A stretch of DNA of 33,323 nucleotides from WHTB01 sp050699035 (GCA_050699035.1 JBOHDE010000012.1:1-33323), one strand, 5' to 3'. Counted from the stretch's first letter, positions 7,463 through 16,332 are shown. The notes: generated by a model not told the origin, from the sequence alone. Numbers and translations: made by a program.

Positions 7463-8278
7463 TCAGGACGTGGTGGCGGGTGGCTCGACGATGTCGGCGG
7501 CCTTCGGCGCCTCGACCTTCACCGGCTCGCCCCAGCGGGACATGGCCAGGTCCATGCTGATGCCGCCGGGCATCTCGAAGGTCATCTTGCGCATCAGGTT
7601 GTCGGCGTCCAGCCAGAGGTCGTAGTCGATCGTCTTCGGCATGCCCTGCGGTGCGGTCTGGCCCTGGGCCTTCATCGCCGCGGCGGCGTCCACCGTCACG
7701 CGGTACCGAGTCATCTCCTCGCCCCCGACCGGCTCCTCGCCGACGAACTCGACGTCCTTGACCCCGGCCTCGAACGCGTCGAACGTCGACCGCGGATCCA
7801 TCGTCCCGCTCAGGTCACCGAACGCCTTCGCCAGCGGGTCGTTCGCGTCCTTCGGGTCGATCTCCACGAACTTGCCGTCCGGCGCCAGGCCGGGCACCGC
7901 CGCGTAGATCAGCCCGTCGACCAGGCGGACCTCCACCGCTCCGGGCATCCCACCGCCCTCCATCGTGAGCGACATCACCGGGTTGTCCTCGTCGAGCCGG
8001 GCGTCGCCCTCCATCGACATCTCCTGCGGCCCGGCGAGACTCATCGTCATGTGCACGGACTCCTTGCCGTCCACCGCCTTCATCAACGCCGGCACCAACG
8101 TCTTGGCGTTCAACCGGTCGTCCGATGACTCCGAGGTCTCGGACGCACCCTTCGACGACTCCGACGTGCTCTTCGCGTCGCCGTCGGACGACCCGCATCC
8201 CGCCAACACGACCACGAGCAACGGTCCGGCAAGGGCCGCGGCCCACCGACGGGTCTGACGGGTACGGATGTTCGTCAT
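7463..8278 (-). CDS. LppX/LprG-like lipoprotein
   Basis: A 271-residue predicted lipoprotein. A positively charged start and hydrophobic stretch lead to the lipobox LAGC at about residues 25-28, followed by a Ser-rich linker. The mature part has features of LolA-like mycobacterial LppX/LprAFG lipoproteins: a Met-rich beta segment around MTMSLAGPQEMSMEGDARLD and the pattern DYDLWLDADNLMRKM near the C-terminus. It probably sits on the outer face of the membrane and may bind a lipid. ATG 8278 lies 15 bases after rplA, with GGAAGG upstream, so it belongs to the ribosomal transcript. I recall lipoprotein genes at this position in Streptomyces too. The ligand is unknown. Confidence 0.85.
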   Translation of the reverse strand: MTNIRTRQTRRWAAALAGPLLVVVLAGCGSSDGDAKSTSESSKGASETSESSDDRLNAKTLVPALMKAVDGKESVHMTMSLAGPQEMSMEGDARLDEDNPVMSLTMEGGGMPGAVEVRLVDGLIYAAVPGLAPDGKFVEIDPKDANDPLAKAFGDLSGTMDPRSTFDAFEAGVKDVEFVGEEPVGGEEMTRYRVTVDAAAAMKAQGQTAPQGMPKTIDYDLWLDADNLMRKMTFEMPGGISMDLAMSRWGEPVKVEAPKAADIVEPPATTS

Positions 8279-8293
8279 GGTCTCGACCTTCCG

Positions 8294-9013
<720 letters not shown>

Positions 9014-9086
9014 GATCTGGTTTCTCCTTCTGTTACCAGCTGTGGTCAGGTGGGCCAGCGCGGCCCTGCCACGGGTGCGGGGTGGG

Positions 9087-9515
9087 TCAGTCGGTGGTGA
9101 CGCCCATGGAGCGGGCGGTGCCCTTGACGATCTCCATGGCGGCGTCGATGTCGTTGGCGTTGAGGTCGGGCATCTTGGTCTCGGCGATCTCGCGCACCTG
9201 GTCGCGGGTCAACCGGCCGACCTTGTCGGTGTGCGGAGTCGACGAGCCCTTCGAGAGGCCGGCGGCCTTCTTGATCAGCTCGGCGGCCGGCGGCGTCTTC
9301 GTGATGAAGTCGAACGACCGGTCCTCGTAGATGGTGATCTCGACCGGCACGACGTTGCCACGCATGGCCTCTGTGGCCGCGTTGTAGGCCTTGCAGAACT
9401 CCATGATGTTGACGCCGTGCGGGCCGAGGGCGGTGCCGACCGGCGGCGCCGGGGTGGCGGCGCCGGCCTGCAGCTGCACCTTGACCAGTGCTGCGATCTT
9501 CTTCTTGGGAGGCAT
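9087..9515 (-). CDS. rplK: 50S ribosomal protein L11
   Basis: A 142-residue protein starting MPPKKKIAALVKVQLQAGAA, with the conserved GTALGPHGVNIMEFCKAYN block and the C-terminal rRNA-binding domain. It forms the GTPase-associated centre with L10/L12 and is the binding region for thiopeptides and RelA-type stringent signalling. Length is standard. It lies 69 bases after nusG. Confidence 0.98.
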   Translation of the reverse strand: MPPKKKIAALVKVQLQAGAATPAPPVGTALGPHGVNIMEFCKAYNAATEAMRGNVVPVEITIYEDRSFDFITKTPPAAELIKKAAGLSKGSSTPHTDKVGRLTRDQVREIAETKMPDLNANDIDAAMEIVKGTARSMGVTTD

Positions 9516-9584
9516 GTCTTTGGGTCCTTGTTGGTTGCGCGGTTGTGCTCGGTGGTTCGGTGGGTACGTCGTCGGAGCTGGCAG

Positions 9585-10559
9585 TCAGACCTTCTGGATC
9601 TGGTTGAACGCCAGGTCGACAGGAGTCTCCCGACCGAAGATCTCGACGAGGGCCTTGACCCTCTGGGTGTCGGTGTTCATCTCGGTGATGGTCGCGTGCA
9701 GGGTGGCGAACGGACCGTCGACCACCATCACGGAGTCGCCGGCGGCGAAGTCGGCGACCTCGACCGCCTTCTTCTTCGTCGGCTTGGACGTCGTGTCGCC
9801 GGCAGCCTCGGCAGCCTCGGCCAGCTCGGCCTCGGCGGCGGGAGCAAGCATGTTCTCGACCTCAGCCAGCGTCAGCGGCACCGGCTGGTGGCTGTGCCCC
9901 ACGAACCCCGTCACCGACGGGGTGTGCCGGACGGTCGCCCACGACTCGTCGGTCAGGTCCATGCGGACCAGCACGTAGCCGGGCAGGACGGTGCGTTCGA
10001 CCTGCTTGCGCTGGCCGTTCTTGATCTCGAAGACCTTCTCCTGCGGAACGATCACCTCGTGGATGAAATCCTCCATGTTCAGCGAGGTGATGCGGTTCTC
10101 GAGGTTGGCCTTCACCCGCTTCTCCATGCCGGAGTAGGTGTGGATGACGTACCAGTCGCCGAGCTTGGCGCGCAGCGACTCGCGGAAGTCCGCGAGCGGG
10201 TCGGCGACCGGTGCCTCGGGCTCGTCGGCCAGGTCGGCTGGCACCTCGGGCTCGTCCGCCGGCACCTCGGACTCCTCGGCCAGCTCGGTCGGAGCCTCGG
10301 GCTCGACGGCCAAGTCGGCCGGAGCCTCGGGCTCCTCGGCGGTCTCGGCCGGGTCGGCTGGTGCCTCAGGGGTCTCCTCAGCAGTCTCGACCGGTGCCGA
10401 CGCGTCGTCGAGCGCCACGTCGGCGTCGGCCTCGACTACCGGCTCGACGTCGACGGCGCTGTCGTGCACCTCGGTCTGGTCCGCGACCTGGTCCTGCTCA
10501 GGGACCTCGTCGAACGGCTGCGACACGGTTGAATCCGCCACCTTCACTCGTTGCGTCAT
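9585..10559 (-). CDS. nusG: Transcription elongation/antitermination factor NusG, long acidic N-terminus
   Basis: A 324-residue protein. The NGN domain begins near residue 136 (DWYVIHTYSGMEKRVKANLE) and runs past LPGYVLVRMDL; the KOW domain is at the end (GDSVMVVDGPFATLHATI). Between them is an Ala/Glu-rich linker. The first 130 or so residues are a low-complexity acidic extension with EAPADLA/EVPADE repeats. E. coli NusG has about 180 residues; long acidic N-termini are known in actinobacteria, but this one is at the large end. NusG binds RNA polymerase and couples it to Rho or to the ribosome. No strong ribosome binding site precedes ATG 10559; a 7-bp hairpin spans the secE-nusG junction. 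Confidence 0.96.
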   Translation of the reverse strand: MTQRVKVADSTVSQPFDEVPEQDQVADQTEVHDSAVDVEPVVEADADVALDDASAPVETAEETPEAPADPAETAEEPEAPADLAVEPEAPTELAEESEVPADEPEVPADLADEPEAPVADPLADFRESLRAKLGDWYVIHTYSGMEKRVKANLENRITSLNMEDFIHEVIVPQEKVFEIKNGQRKQVERTVLPGYVLVRMDLTDESWATVRHTPSVTGFVGHSHQPVPLTLAEVENMLAPAAEAELAEAAEAAGDTTSKPTKKKAVEVADFAAGDSVMVVDGPFATLHATITEMNTDTQRVKALVEIFGRETPVDLAFNQIQKV

Positions 10560-10560
10560 C

Positions 10561-10579
10561 GCTGACCCGGCTGGTCAGC
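10561..10579 (-). promoter_or_regulatory. Hairpin across secE stop and nusG start region
   Basis: GCTGACC (10561-10567) and GGTCAGC (10573-10579) form a 7-bp stem with a 5-base loop that contains the secE stop codon and ends next to the nusG ATG. It could tune translation of nusG; this is an inference from position only. Confidence 0.4.
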
Positions 10580-10817
10580 CGAAGACCTTGAACATCGCGC
10601 GACCGAACCCGTAGTCCAGCGCCGACACGATGCCGATCATCACCAGCACGAACACCAGCACCACGAAGAAGTAGGTGACCAGCTGCTGTCGCGTCGGCCA
10701 GACGACCTTGCGCAGCTCGGCGGCCACCTGCCGGTAGAAGGTGGCAGGGCTCGTCCGACTGCGCTTGTTGCGGTCGTGCGACGAGGTCGCGGAGCGGGTC
10801 TCCGTCACCGTGCTCAC
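10575..10817 (-). CDS. secE: Preprotein translocase subunit SecE
   Basis: An 80-residue protein with a hydrophilic N-terminus, the conserved amphipathic motif FYRQVAAELRKVVWPTRQQL and a single membrane helix (YFFVVLVFVLVMIGIVSALDYG). SecE clamps SecY in the SecYEG channel. GTG 10817 has GAAGG directly adjacent; GTG 10808, three codons on, has the same site at a better 8-base spacing and may be the true start. It is followed by nusG after 15 bases. Confidence 0.95.
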   Translation of the reverse strand: MSTVTETRSATSSHDRNKRSRTSPATFYRQVAAELRKVVWPTRQQLVTYFFVVLVFVLVMIGIVSALDYGFGRAMFKVFG

Positions 10818-10882
10818 CCTTCAGTTCGTAGGACGTGGTCGTGCTGTCGTGCGATGCCCTGGCCCGGGTCCGGGACACCTCG

Positions 10883-10955
10883 CAGGGCAGGAGGGACTCG
10901 AACCCCCAACCTTCGGTTTTGGAGACCGATGCTCTGCCAGTTGAGCTACTGCCCT
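10883..10955 (-). tRNA. trpT: tRNA-Trp (CCA)
   Basis: The minus strand folds as a complete cloverleaf: 7-bp acceptor AGGGCAG/CTGCCCT, D-arm GCTC/GAGC, anticodon stem TCGGT/ACCGA with loop CTCCAAA (anticodon CCA), T-arm GGGGG-TTCGAGT-CCCTC and discriminator G73. The CCA tail is not encoded. A tRNA-Trp gene next to secE is conserved in actinobacteria. Confidence 0.97.
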
Positions 10956-11171
10956 CAGCGGCGCCCGACCCGTTGGTCACCATCCGGCACCGTTTCCGGG
11001 CATGACGACCTACGGTGCATGAAGCCACCAGGAGGACGAGTGTACGGGGTCGGCACATCCTCAGTCGAACCGGCGCCGACGCCTCGCGGCTGCTCCGACC
11101 AGGCCCGGTGCCGCCTCGTCTGCCGGACCCTCGCTGCCGCAGGCGCCACCGTCGGTGCGACGATGAGACCC

Positions 11172-12374
11172 ATGACTTCGCGCCCGCGCATCTCGACGCG
11201 CATCGCCAGCATCGCAGAGTCCGCCACGCTCGCCGTCGACGCCAAGGCGAAGGCGCTCAAGGCCGAGGGCCGCCCGGTGATCGGCTTCGGCGCCGGCGAG
11301 CCTGACTTCGCGACGCCGGACTACATCGTCCAGGCCGCGGTCGAGGCCGCTCGTGACCCCCGCAACCATCGCTACACACCGGCCGGCGGGCTGCCGGAGC
11401 TCAAGCAGGCGATCGCGGACAAGACCCGACGCGACTCGGCGTACGACGTCGAGCCGGCCCAGGTGCTGGTCACGAACGGCGGCAAGCAGGCCGTGTACGA
11501 GACGTTCCAGTCCTTGCTCGACCCGGGCGACGAGGTGCTGCTCCCCGCGCCGTACTGGACGACCTACCCAGAGGCCATCCGGCTGGCCGACGGCGTTCCG
11601 GTCGACGTCGTGGCTGACGAGACGCAGGGCTACCTGGTCACGGTCGACCAGCTCGAGGCCGCCCGGACCGAGCGCACCAAGGCGCTGCTGTTCTGCTCCC
11701 CATCCAACCCAACCGGGGCGGTCTACCCGCCGGAGCAGGTGGAGGCGGTCGGCCGGTGGGCGCTCGAGCACGCCATCTGGGTGGTGACCGACGAGATCTA
11801 CGAGCATCTGACGTACGGCGGGGCGAAGTCCTCGTCGGTCCCGGTGCAGGTGCCCGAGCTGGCCGACACCTGTGTCGTGGTCAACGGGGTCGCGAAAACG
11901 TACGCGATGACCGGCTGGCGGGTCGGCTGGATGATCGGTCCCAAAGACGTCGTGAAGGCCGCGACGAACCTGCAGTCCCACGCCACCTCCAACGTCGCCA
12001 ACGTCTCCCAGCGGGCCGCGATCGCCGCGGTGTCCGGTGACCTGTCCGCGGTCGAGGTGATGCGGTCCGCGTTCGACCGTCGTCGACGCACGATCGTCTC
12101 GATGCTGAACGAAATCGACGGCGTCGTCTGCCCCGAGCCACAGGGGGCGTTCTACGCGTACCCGTCGGTCAAGGGCGTCCTCGGTCGCCCGATCGGTGGG
12201 TCCACGCCGGGCACCTCGGCGGAGCTGGCCGAGGTCATCTTGGACCAGGTCGAGGTGGCCGTCGTCCCCGGCGAGGCGTTCGGCACCCCCGGCTACCTGC
12301 GGTTGTCGTACGCGCTGGGCGACGACGACCTGGCCGAAGGCGTCGGGCGGATCCAGCGGCTGCTCGGCAGCTGA
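11172..12374 (+). CDS. Pyridoxal-phosphate aspartate aminotransferase (class I)
   Basis: About 400 residues of a fold-type I aminotransferase: GAGEPDFATPDYIVQAA near the start, YTPAGGLPELKQAIA, NGGKQAVYE, SPSNPTGAVYPPEQ, TDEIYEHLTYGG and the PLP-lysine region NGVAKTYAMTGWRVGW, with the distal Arg in YLRLSYALG. It probably moves amino groups between aspartate and 2-oxoglutarate. The start is ambiguous between ATG 11172 and ATG 11163; neither has a clear ribosome binding site. It is followed after 12 bases by adenosine deaminase. I recall the same aminotransferase-deaminase-murB neighbours beside secE in Streptomyces. Confidence 0.92.
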   Translation: MTSRPRISTRIASIAESATLAVDAKAKALKAEGRPVIGFGAGEPDFATPDYIVQAAVEAARDPRNHRYTPAGGLPELKQAIADKTRRDSAYDVEPAQVLVTNGGKQAVYETFQSLLDPGDEVLLPAPYWTTYPEAIRLADGVPVDVVADETQGYLVTVDQLEAARTERTKALLFCSPSNPTGAVYPPEQVEAVGRWALEHAIWVVTDEIYEHLTYGGAKSSSVPVQVPELADTCVVVNGVAKTYAMTGWRVGWMIGPKDVVKAATNLQSHATSNVANVSQRAAIAAVSGDLSAVEVMRSAFDRRRRTIVSMLNEIDGVVCPEPQGAFYAYPSVKGVLGRPIGGSTPGTSAELAEVILDQVEVAVVPGEAFGTPGYLRLSYALGDDDLAEGVGRIQRLLGS

Positions 12375-12386
12375 GCGCACGACTCC

Positions 12387-13433
12387 GTGGAGCCACACCG
12401 CCGCGACGTACGGCTGCTGCCGAAGGCGCATCTGCACCTGCACTTCACCGGGTCGATGCGGCACACGACACTGCTCGATCTCGCCGACCGTGACGGCGTT
12501 CACCTGCCCGACGCGTTGCGCGAGGACTGGCCACCGCAGCTGTCGGCGGCCGACGAGAAGGGCTGGTTCCGCTTCCAGCGGCTGTACGACATCGCCCGGT
12601 CCGTGCTGCGCACCGAGGACGACGTGCGCCGACTGGTCCTCGAGGCCGCCGAGGACGACGTACGCGACGGCGGTCGCTGGCTGGAGCTGCAGGTCGACCC
12701 GAGCGGGTACGCGTCGAAGTTCAACGGCATCACGGCGTTCACCGAGCTGGTGCTCGATGCCGTTCGCTCGGCCGAACAGGCCACCGGGATCGGCATCGGC
12801 GTCGTCATCGCCGCCAACCGGACGCGGCATCCGATGGACGCCCGCACGCTGGCCCGGCTGGCCAGCCAGTACGTCGGCCGCGGAGTGGTCGGCTTCGGGC
12901 TCTCCAACGACGAGCGGCGCGGCGACACCTGGGCCTTCGAGCGCGCCTTCCGGATCGCCCGCAACGCCGGCCTGGTCGCCGTGCCACACGGCGGCGAGCT
13001 CGGCGGGCCCGCCAACGTACGCGTCTGCTTCGAGGCACTGCAGGCACGGCGGCTCGGGCATGGCGTACGGAGTGCTGAGGACCCGGAGCTGCTGGCCCGG
13101 CTGGTCGACGCCGACGTCGCGCTCGAGGTCTGCCCCGCGTCGAACGTCTCGCTCGGCGTCTACCCGAGCCCCGAGGACGTACCGGTGCGGCAACTGCTCG
13201 ACGCCGGCGCCCAGATCGCGCTCGGCGCCGACGACCCGCTGCTGTTCGGCTCCCAGCTCGCCGCGCAGTACGACCTGGTGCGGTGCGCGCACGGGCTGCC
13301 CGACGAGACGCTGGCCGAGCTGGCGCGGATGTCGCTGCGCGTGTCGTGCGCTCCCGACGAGGTCCGCCGAAAGGCGCTCGACGACGTCGACACGTGGCTC
13401 GGTGCAGATGACCCCCGGGCCGTGAAAGGCTAG
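12387..13433 (+). CDS. add: Adenosine deaminase
   Basis: A 348-residue protein of the adenosine/AMP deaminase family. Metal-binding HLHLHF is near residue 19, HGGE follows AVPHG (the Glu is the proton donor), the metal His is in RRLGHGVR, and the metal Asp is in ALGADDP (SLNTDDP in many relatives). It hydrolyses adenosine or deoxyadenosine to inosine in purine salvage. It starts at GTG 12387, 12 bases after the aminotransferase, and is probably co-transcribed. Its TAG stop lies inside the left arm of a long inverted repeat (13430-13451). Confidence 0.93.
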   Translation: MEPHRRDVRLLPKAHLHLHFTGSMRHTTLLDLADRDGVHLPDALREDWPPQLSAADEKGWFRFQRLYDIARSVLRTEDDVRRLVLEAAEDDVRDGGRWLELQVDPSGYASKFNGITAFTELVLDAVRSAEQATGIGIGVVIAANRTRHPMDARTLARLASQYVGRGVVGFGLSNDERRGDTWAFERAFRIARNAGLVAVPHGGELGGPANVRVCFEALQARRLGHGVRSAEDPELLARLVDADVALEVCPASNVSLGVYPSPEDVPVRQLLDAGAQIALGADDPLLFGSQLAAQYDLVRCAHGLPDETLAELARMSLRVSCAPDEVRRKALDDVDTWLGADDPRAVKG

Positions 13434-13596
13434 GGTGCGTCTCCTTACTCCCGACCGTCGCGAGCGGCGCTCGGTGGGATGCATCGCAAGGCGGAGGAGG
13501 AGGCGCGATGCGCAGCATCGTGCGACGACGACAACGCCGCGAGGCGCCCTCCGAGTGACGCGCAGCAGGTCAGCGGAGTAAGGAGACGTACCCTAG
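13430..13596. repeat. Long inverted repeat enclosing a structured segment
   Basis: Arms 13430-13451 and 13575-13596 are complementary over 22 bp with a single C/T difference, 123 bases apart. Inside are CGAGC-ggc-GCTCG (13461-13473) and GCATCGC/GCGATGC (13481-13487/13505-13511), and a short ORF at 13508-13558. It could be a leader RNA for the downstream gene pair or a small non-autonomous element with terminal inverted repeats. Confidence 0.8.
13508..13558 (+). CDS. Candidate 16-residue Arg-rich peptide
   Basis: ATG 13508 opens a 16-codon frame, MRSIVRRRQRREAPSE, ending in TGA 13558. It is preceded by the very strong purine run GGAGGAGGAGG at good spacing. Seven of 16 residues are Arg, three of them consecutive CGA codons. 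The SD lies in the loop and the ATG in the 3' arm of the hairpin 13481-13511, which itself lies inside the 22-bp inverted repeat. It may be a leader peptide for the genes at 13676. Chance cannot be excluded. Confidence 0.4.
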   Translation: MRSIVRRRQRREAPSE

Positions 13597-13675
13597 GCCG
13601 GGCCGACGGGGGCTGGCCGGGGCGGGTCCCGGCCGACCTGCGCCGCCCGCCCCGACCGCCCACCTCGGAGGAACC

Positions 13676-14035
13676 ATGTCCTACCCCCCGCCGCCTGGCG
13701 ACTACCAGCAGCAGCCGATGCCCCCGATGCCGCCGCGCAACGACACCAAGGCCATCGTGTCGCTGGTGCTCGGCATCGTGGCCGTACCCGCCCTCTGCCT
13801 GTGCGGTTCGTCGCTGCTGTTCGGGATCGCGGCGATCATTACCGGCCAGATGTCGAAGAAGTCGATCGACAGCTCTGGTGGAGCGTTGACCGGTCGTGGG
13901 ATGGCGGTCGCGGGGTTCGTGCTCGGCATCGTGATGACCGTGATCACCGTGCTCGTCGTCGCGTTCTACGCGGTGTTGTTCGCGACCGGTCAGATCGACA
14001 TGGATGACCTCCAGTCGCCGCCGGGCACGGTGTGA
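13676..14035 (+). CDS. DUF4190-like small membrane protein 1
   Basis: A 119-residue protein from ATG 13676, preceded by TCGGAGGAACC. A Pro/Gln/Met-rich cytoplasmic N-terminus (about 22 residues) is followed by two hydrophobic segments (AIVSLVLGIVAVPALCLCG and AVAGFVLGIVMTVITVLVVA) flanking a soluble stretch with GGALTGRGMAVAG. This is the usual layout of DUF4190 proteins in actinobacteria; their function is unknown. It overlaps the next gene by four bases (GTGA), so the two are translated together. Confidence 0.85.
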   Translation: MSYPPPPGDYQQQPMPPMPPRNDTKAIVSLVLGIVAVPALCLCGSSLLFGIAAIITGQMSKKSIDSSGGALTGRGMAVAGFVLGIVMTVITVLVVAFYAVLFATGQIDMDDLQSPPGTV

Positions 14036-14397
14036 CCTCCCCACCCGGACCCGACCAGCCGGGACCTGCGGCGTCCTACTGGCCGCCGCAGCCTCCCGAC
14101 CACCCCGAGGCGACGTCGACGCTGGTGATCGGGCTGGTCTCCATCATCGGGACGTTCATCTGCTTCCTGCCGGCGGTGCTCGGGCCGTGGGCCTGGATCC
14201 GGGGCCGGCGGGTGATCGCAACGATCGACGCGTCCGGGGGGCAGCTGGGCGGCCGCGGCGTCGCCCAGGCCGGATACGTCATGGGCATCATCGCGTCGAT
14301 CCTGCTGGGGATCGGCGTGCTGACCGTCGTCGTCGCCGTCGTCATCGCGTTCGTGATCGGCGCCGCAGGGTCGGCGACCAGCGGCAGCACCTACTGA
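14032..14397 (+). CDS. DUF4190-like small membrane protein 2
   Basis: A 121-residue paralogue of the preceding gene, starting at GTG 14032 in the GTGA overlap. A Pro-rich N-terminus is followed by two hydrophobic segments, with GGQLGGRGVAQAGYVMGI between them matching the GGALTGRGMAVAGFVLGI of its neighbour. The pair probably arose by tandem duplication and may form a hetero-oligomer. No function is known. A perfect 24-bp hairpin lies eight bases after the stop. Confidence 0.82.
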   Translation: MTSPPGPDQPGPAASYWPPQPPDHPEATSTLVIGLVSIIGTFICFLPAVLGPWAWIRGRRVIATIDASGGQLGGRGVAQAGYVMGIIASILLGIGVLTVVVAVVIAFVIGAAGSATSGSTY

Positions 14398-14404
14398 CCG
14401 GCCA

Positions 14405-14470
14405 TCATCGACTGGCGCGTTCCGTAGGGACAAACCGGACACCGGGCCTACGGAACGCGCCAGTCGATGA
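14405..14470. repeat. Intergenic palindromic element, copy B (perfect 24-bp arms)
   Basis: Arms 14405-14428 and 14447-14470 are perfect reverse complements around an 18-base loop. It lies between the convergent DUF4190 gene (ends 14397) and murB (ends 14484), so it can act as a bidirectional terminator. Copy A is at 7344-7409. Confidence 0.9.
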
Positions 14471-14483
14471 ATGGTTCGGTGGG

Positions 14484-15521
14484 TCAGAGGGTGCAGCCGA
14501 CCAAGACCGGCTCGTTCACCAGGTCGACGCCGAAGCGCTCCCGCACACCGTCTCGGATCTCCCAGGCCAGGGCGAGCAGCTCGGCGGTGGTGCCACCGCC
14601 GCGGTTGGTCAGTGCCAGCGTGTGCTTGGTGGACAGCCGGATCGCCCCGTCGCCGTACCCCTTGCCGAAACCGGCCTGCCCAATCAGCCAGGCCGCGCTG
14701 GCCTTCACGGTGCCGTCGGGCTGCGGCCAGCGAGGCACGTCGTGCGGCAGCGCGGCCACCTGCGCGGCGCTGAGCAGCGGGTTGGTGAAGAACGAGCCGG
14801 CACTCCAAGTGTCGTGGTCGTCGGCGTCGAGCACCATGCCCTTGCCGGCCCGCAGGCCGAGCACCGACTCGCGGACGGCCTTGGCGGGCACCCGGTCGCC
14901 CGCGGCCGCGTCCAGGGTGCGAGCCAGCTCGGCGTACGCGATCGGTGCGCCGAGGTCGCCCAGCGGGAACTGGAACGTCACCGACAGGACGAGCGCGGCG
15001 TCGGGGTCGGACTTGAACCGACTGCTGCGGTAGCCGAAACCGCAGTCGGCGGCGGCGACCGTCGCGACGGCGCCGGTGCGGCGGTCGAGAGTACGGACCG
15101 AGGCGACGGTCTGTGCGACCTCCTGGCCGTACGCGCCGACGTTCTGGATCGGGACTGCGCCGACCCGACCGGGTATCCCGGCCAGCGCCTCGACGCCGAC
15201 CCAGCCGGTGTCCACCGCCTGCAGGACCAGGTCGTCCCACACCTCGCCGGCGGCGACCCGGACCATCGCCCCGCCGCACGCGTCGGACTCGACGTCGACG
15301 CCGCGAGTGCGTACGTCGACCACGGTCCCGTCGAACCCCTCGTCGGCGACGACCACGTTGCTGCCGCCGCCGAGCACCAGGAGCGGTTCACCCGCGGCAT
15401 CGGCTGCGCGGACGACCTCGACCAGGTCGGCCTCGGCGTCGACCTCGACGATCCGGCGGGCCGGCCCGCCCAGTCGCAGCGTGGTACGCGCCGCCAGCGG
15501 AGCATTCTCGAGTGTGCGCAT
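14484..15521 (-). CDS. murB: UDP-N-acetylenolpyruvoylglucosamine reductase MurB
   Basis: A 345-residue FAD enzyme of peptidoglycan precursor synthesis; it reduces UDP-GlcNAc-enolpyruvate to UDP-MurNAc. Visible motifs: TTLRLGGPARRIVEV, the FAD-binding LVLGGGSNVVVADEGFDGTVV, the block ALAGIPGRVGAVPIQNVGAYGQ, FGYRSSRFK, SAGSFFTNP with the catalytic Ser, and AAWLIGQAGFGKG. ATG 15521 overlaps the stop of the upstream hadB-like gene (TGATG), showing translational coupling. An in-frame extension to 15743 is not conserved and overlaps hadB. Its place beside dehydratase genes and secE is also found in Streptomyces, as I recall. Confidence 0.95.
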   Translation of the reverse strand: MRTLENAPLAARTTLRLGGPARRIVEVDAEADLVEVVRAADAAGEPLLVLGGGSNVVVADEGFDGTVVDVRTRGVDVESDACGGAMVRVAAGEVWDDLVLQAVDTGWVGVEALAGIPGRVGAVPIQNVGAYGQEVAQTVASVRTLDRRTGAVATVAAADCGFGYRSSRFKSDPDAALVLSVTFQFPLGDLGAPIAYAELARTLDAAAGDRVPAKAVRESVLGLRAGKGMVLDADDHDTWSAGSFFTNPLLSAAQVAALPHDVPRWPQPDGTVKASAAWLIGQAGFGKGYGDGAIRLSTKHTLALTNRGGGTTAELLALAWEIRDGVRERFGVDLVNEPVLVGCTL

Positions 15522-15925
15522 CAGACCGCGGGATCGGTACGGCGGACGACGGCTTTGGCCATTCCGAGGACCTGTTGTCCGTCGCAGACGCAGGTGATCG
15601 TGATCGACGCCGTGCCGTCGTCGGCGGTCTCGCCGAGCTCCCCGGTCACCTCGATCTCGACCCCGGACTCGTCGTCTGGCACCACGACCGGGCGCGAGAA
15701 CCGCACGCCGTACTCCACGATGTTGCCCACACCCCCGGCCCACTCACTGACGGCACGGCCGGCCAGCGCCATCGTGAGCATGCCGTGCGCGATCACACCA
15801 GGCAGGCCAACGGAGGTCGCCACCCGGTCGCTCCAGTGGATCGGGTTGAAGTCGCCGGACGCACCGGCGTAGCGCACCAGGTCGGCGCGGGTCACCCGGA
15901 AGCGGGCGGGTCCGAGCGCGGTCAC
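15521..15925 (-). CDS. hadB: MaoC-like (R)-hydratase/dehydratase, HadB-like catalytic subunit
   Basis: A 134-residue hot-dog protein with the hydratase motif YAGASGDFNPIHWSD, in which Asp and His are the catalytic dyad, then VIAHGMLTMAL. It starts at GTG 15925, overlapping the upstream stop by four bases. In mycobacteria HadB pairs with HadA to dehydrate beta-hydroxyacyl-ACP in FAS-II; the same rpmG-hadA-hadB order occurs here. Outside mycolate producers the physiological substrate of this pair is not clear, so the symbol is by synteny and homology. Confidence 0.88.
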   Translation of the reverse strand: MTALGPARFRVTRADLVRYAGASGDFNPIHWSDRVATSVGLPGVIAHGMLTMALAGRAVSEWAGGVGNIVEYGVRFSRPVVVPDDESGVEIEVTGELGETADDGTASITITCVCDGQQVLGMAKAVVRRTDPAV

Positions 15926-16332
15926 ACCGCCACCTCGGTCGCGCGGTGGGCGAGGGTCGCGTACGCCGTCGTGACGAGCTCGCCGGACGCGTCGGTGACC
16001 TCGGTGCGGGTGCCGATCAGGTCGGTGCCGGCGGCCTGGCGCAGCGTCTCGACCGTCAGCGTCGCGGTCAGGGTGTCGCCGGCCCGGATCGGGCGCACCT
16101 GAACGAACCGCTGGTCGCGGTGGACGACGTTGTGCAGCTCGATGCCGACCTCCGGGTCGTGCATCAGCTGATGCATCGCGGCGAACGCGACCACGATCGG
16201 GAAGGTCGGCGGCGCGTCCGCGGCCGGCTCGACGCCGATGGCCGACGCGAACTCGCGGATCTTCGCGGCACTGACGGCGTACGGAGCGGTGGGCGGGAAG
16301 GTGCGTCCCGCCAGCTCGGGGCTGACTGCCAT
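15922..16332 (-). CDS. hadA: MaoC-type dehydratase N-domain protein, HadA-like
   Basis: A 136-residue hot-dog protein without the Asp-x4-His hydratase dyad. It contains KIREFASAIGVEP, PTFPIVVAFAAMHQLM, and HRDQRFVQVRPIRAGDTL, typical of the FAS1-like dehydratase domain that shapes the substrate channel in HadA. ATG 16332 lies 30 bases after rpmG. It is expected to form a heterodimer with the downstream HadB-like protein. Confidence 0.88.
   Translation of the reverse strand: MAVSPELAGRTFPPTAPYAVSAAKIREFASAIGVEPAADAPPTFPIVVAFAAMHQLMHDPEVGIELHNVVHRDQRFVQVRPIRAGDTLTATLTVETLRQAAGTDLIGTRTEVTDASGELVTTAYATLAHRATEVAV

Noticed and set aside
11061..13484. An 807-codon open frame on the minus strand opposite the aminotransferase and deaminase genes
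   Set aside because: It is a high-GC shadow frame; the plus-strand frames carry complete family motifs and the minus frame is rich in His/Asp/Arg/Gly with no recognisable domain.
13479..13889. 136-codon plus-strand frame starting inside the inverted repeat
   Set aside because: It overlaps the DUF4190 gene in another frame and its translation lacks membrane or family features.
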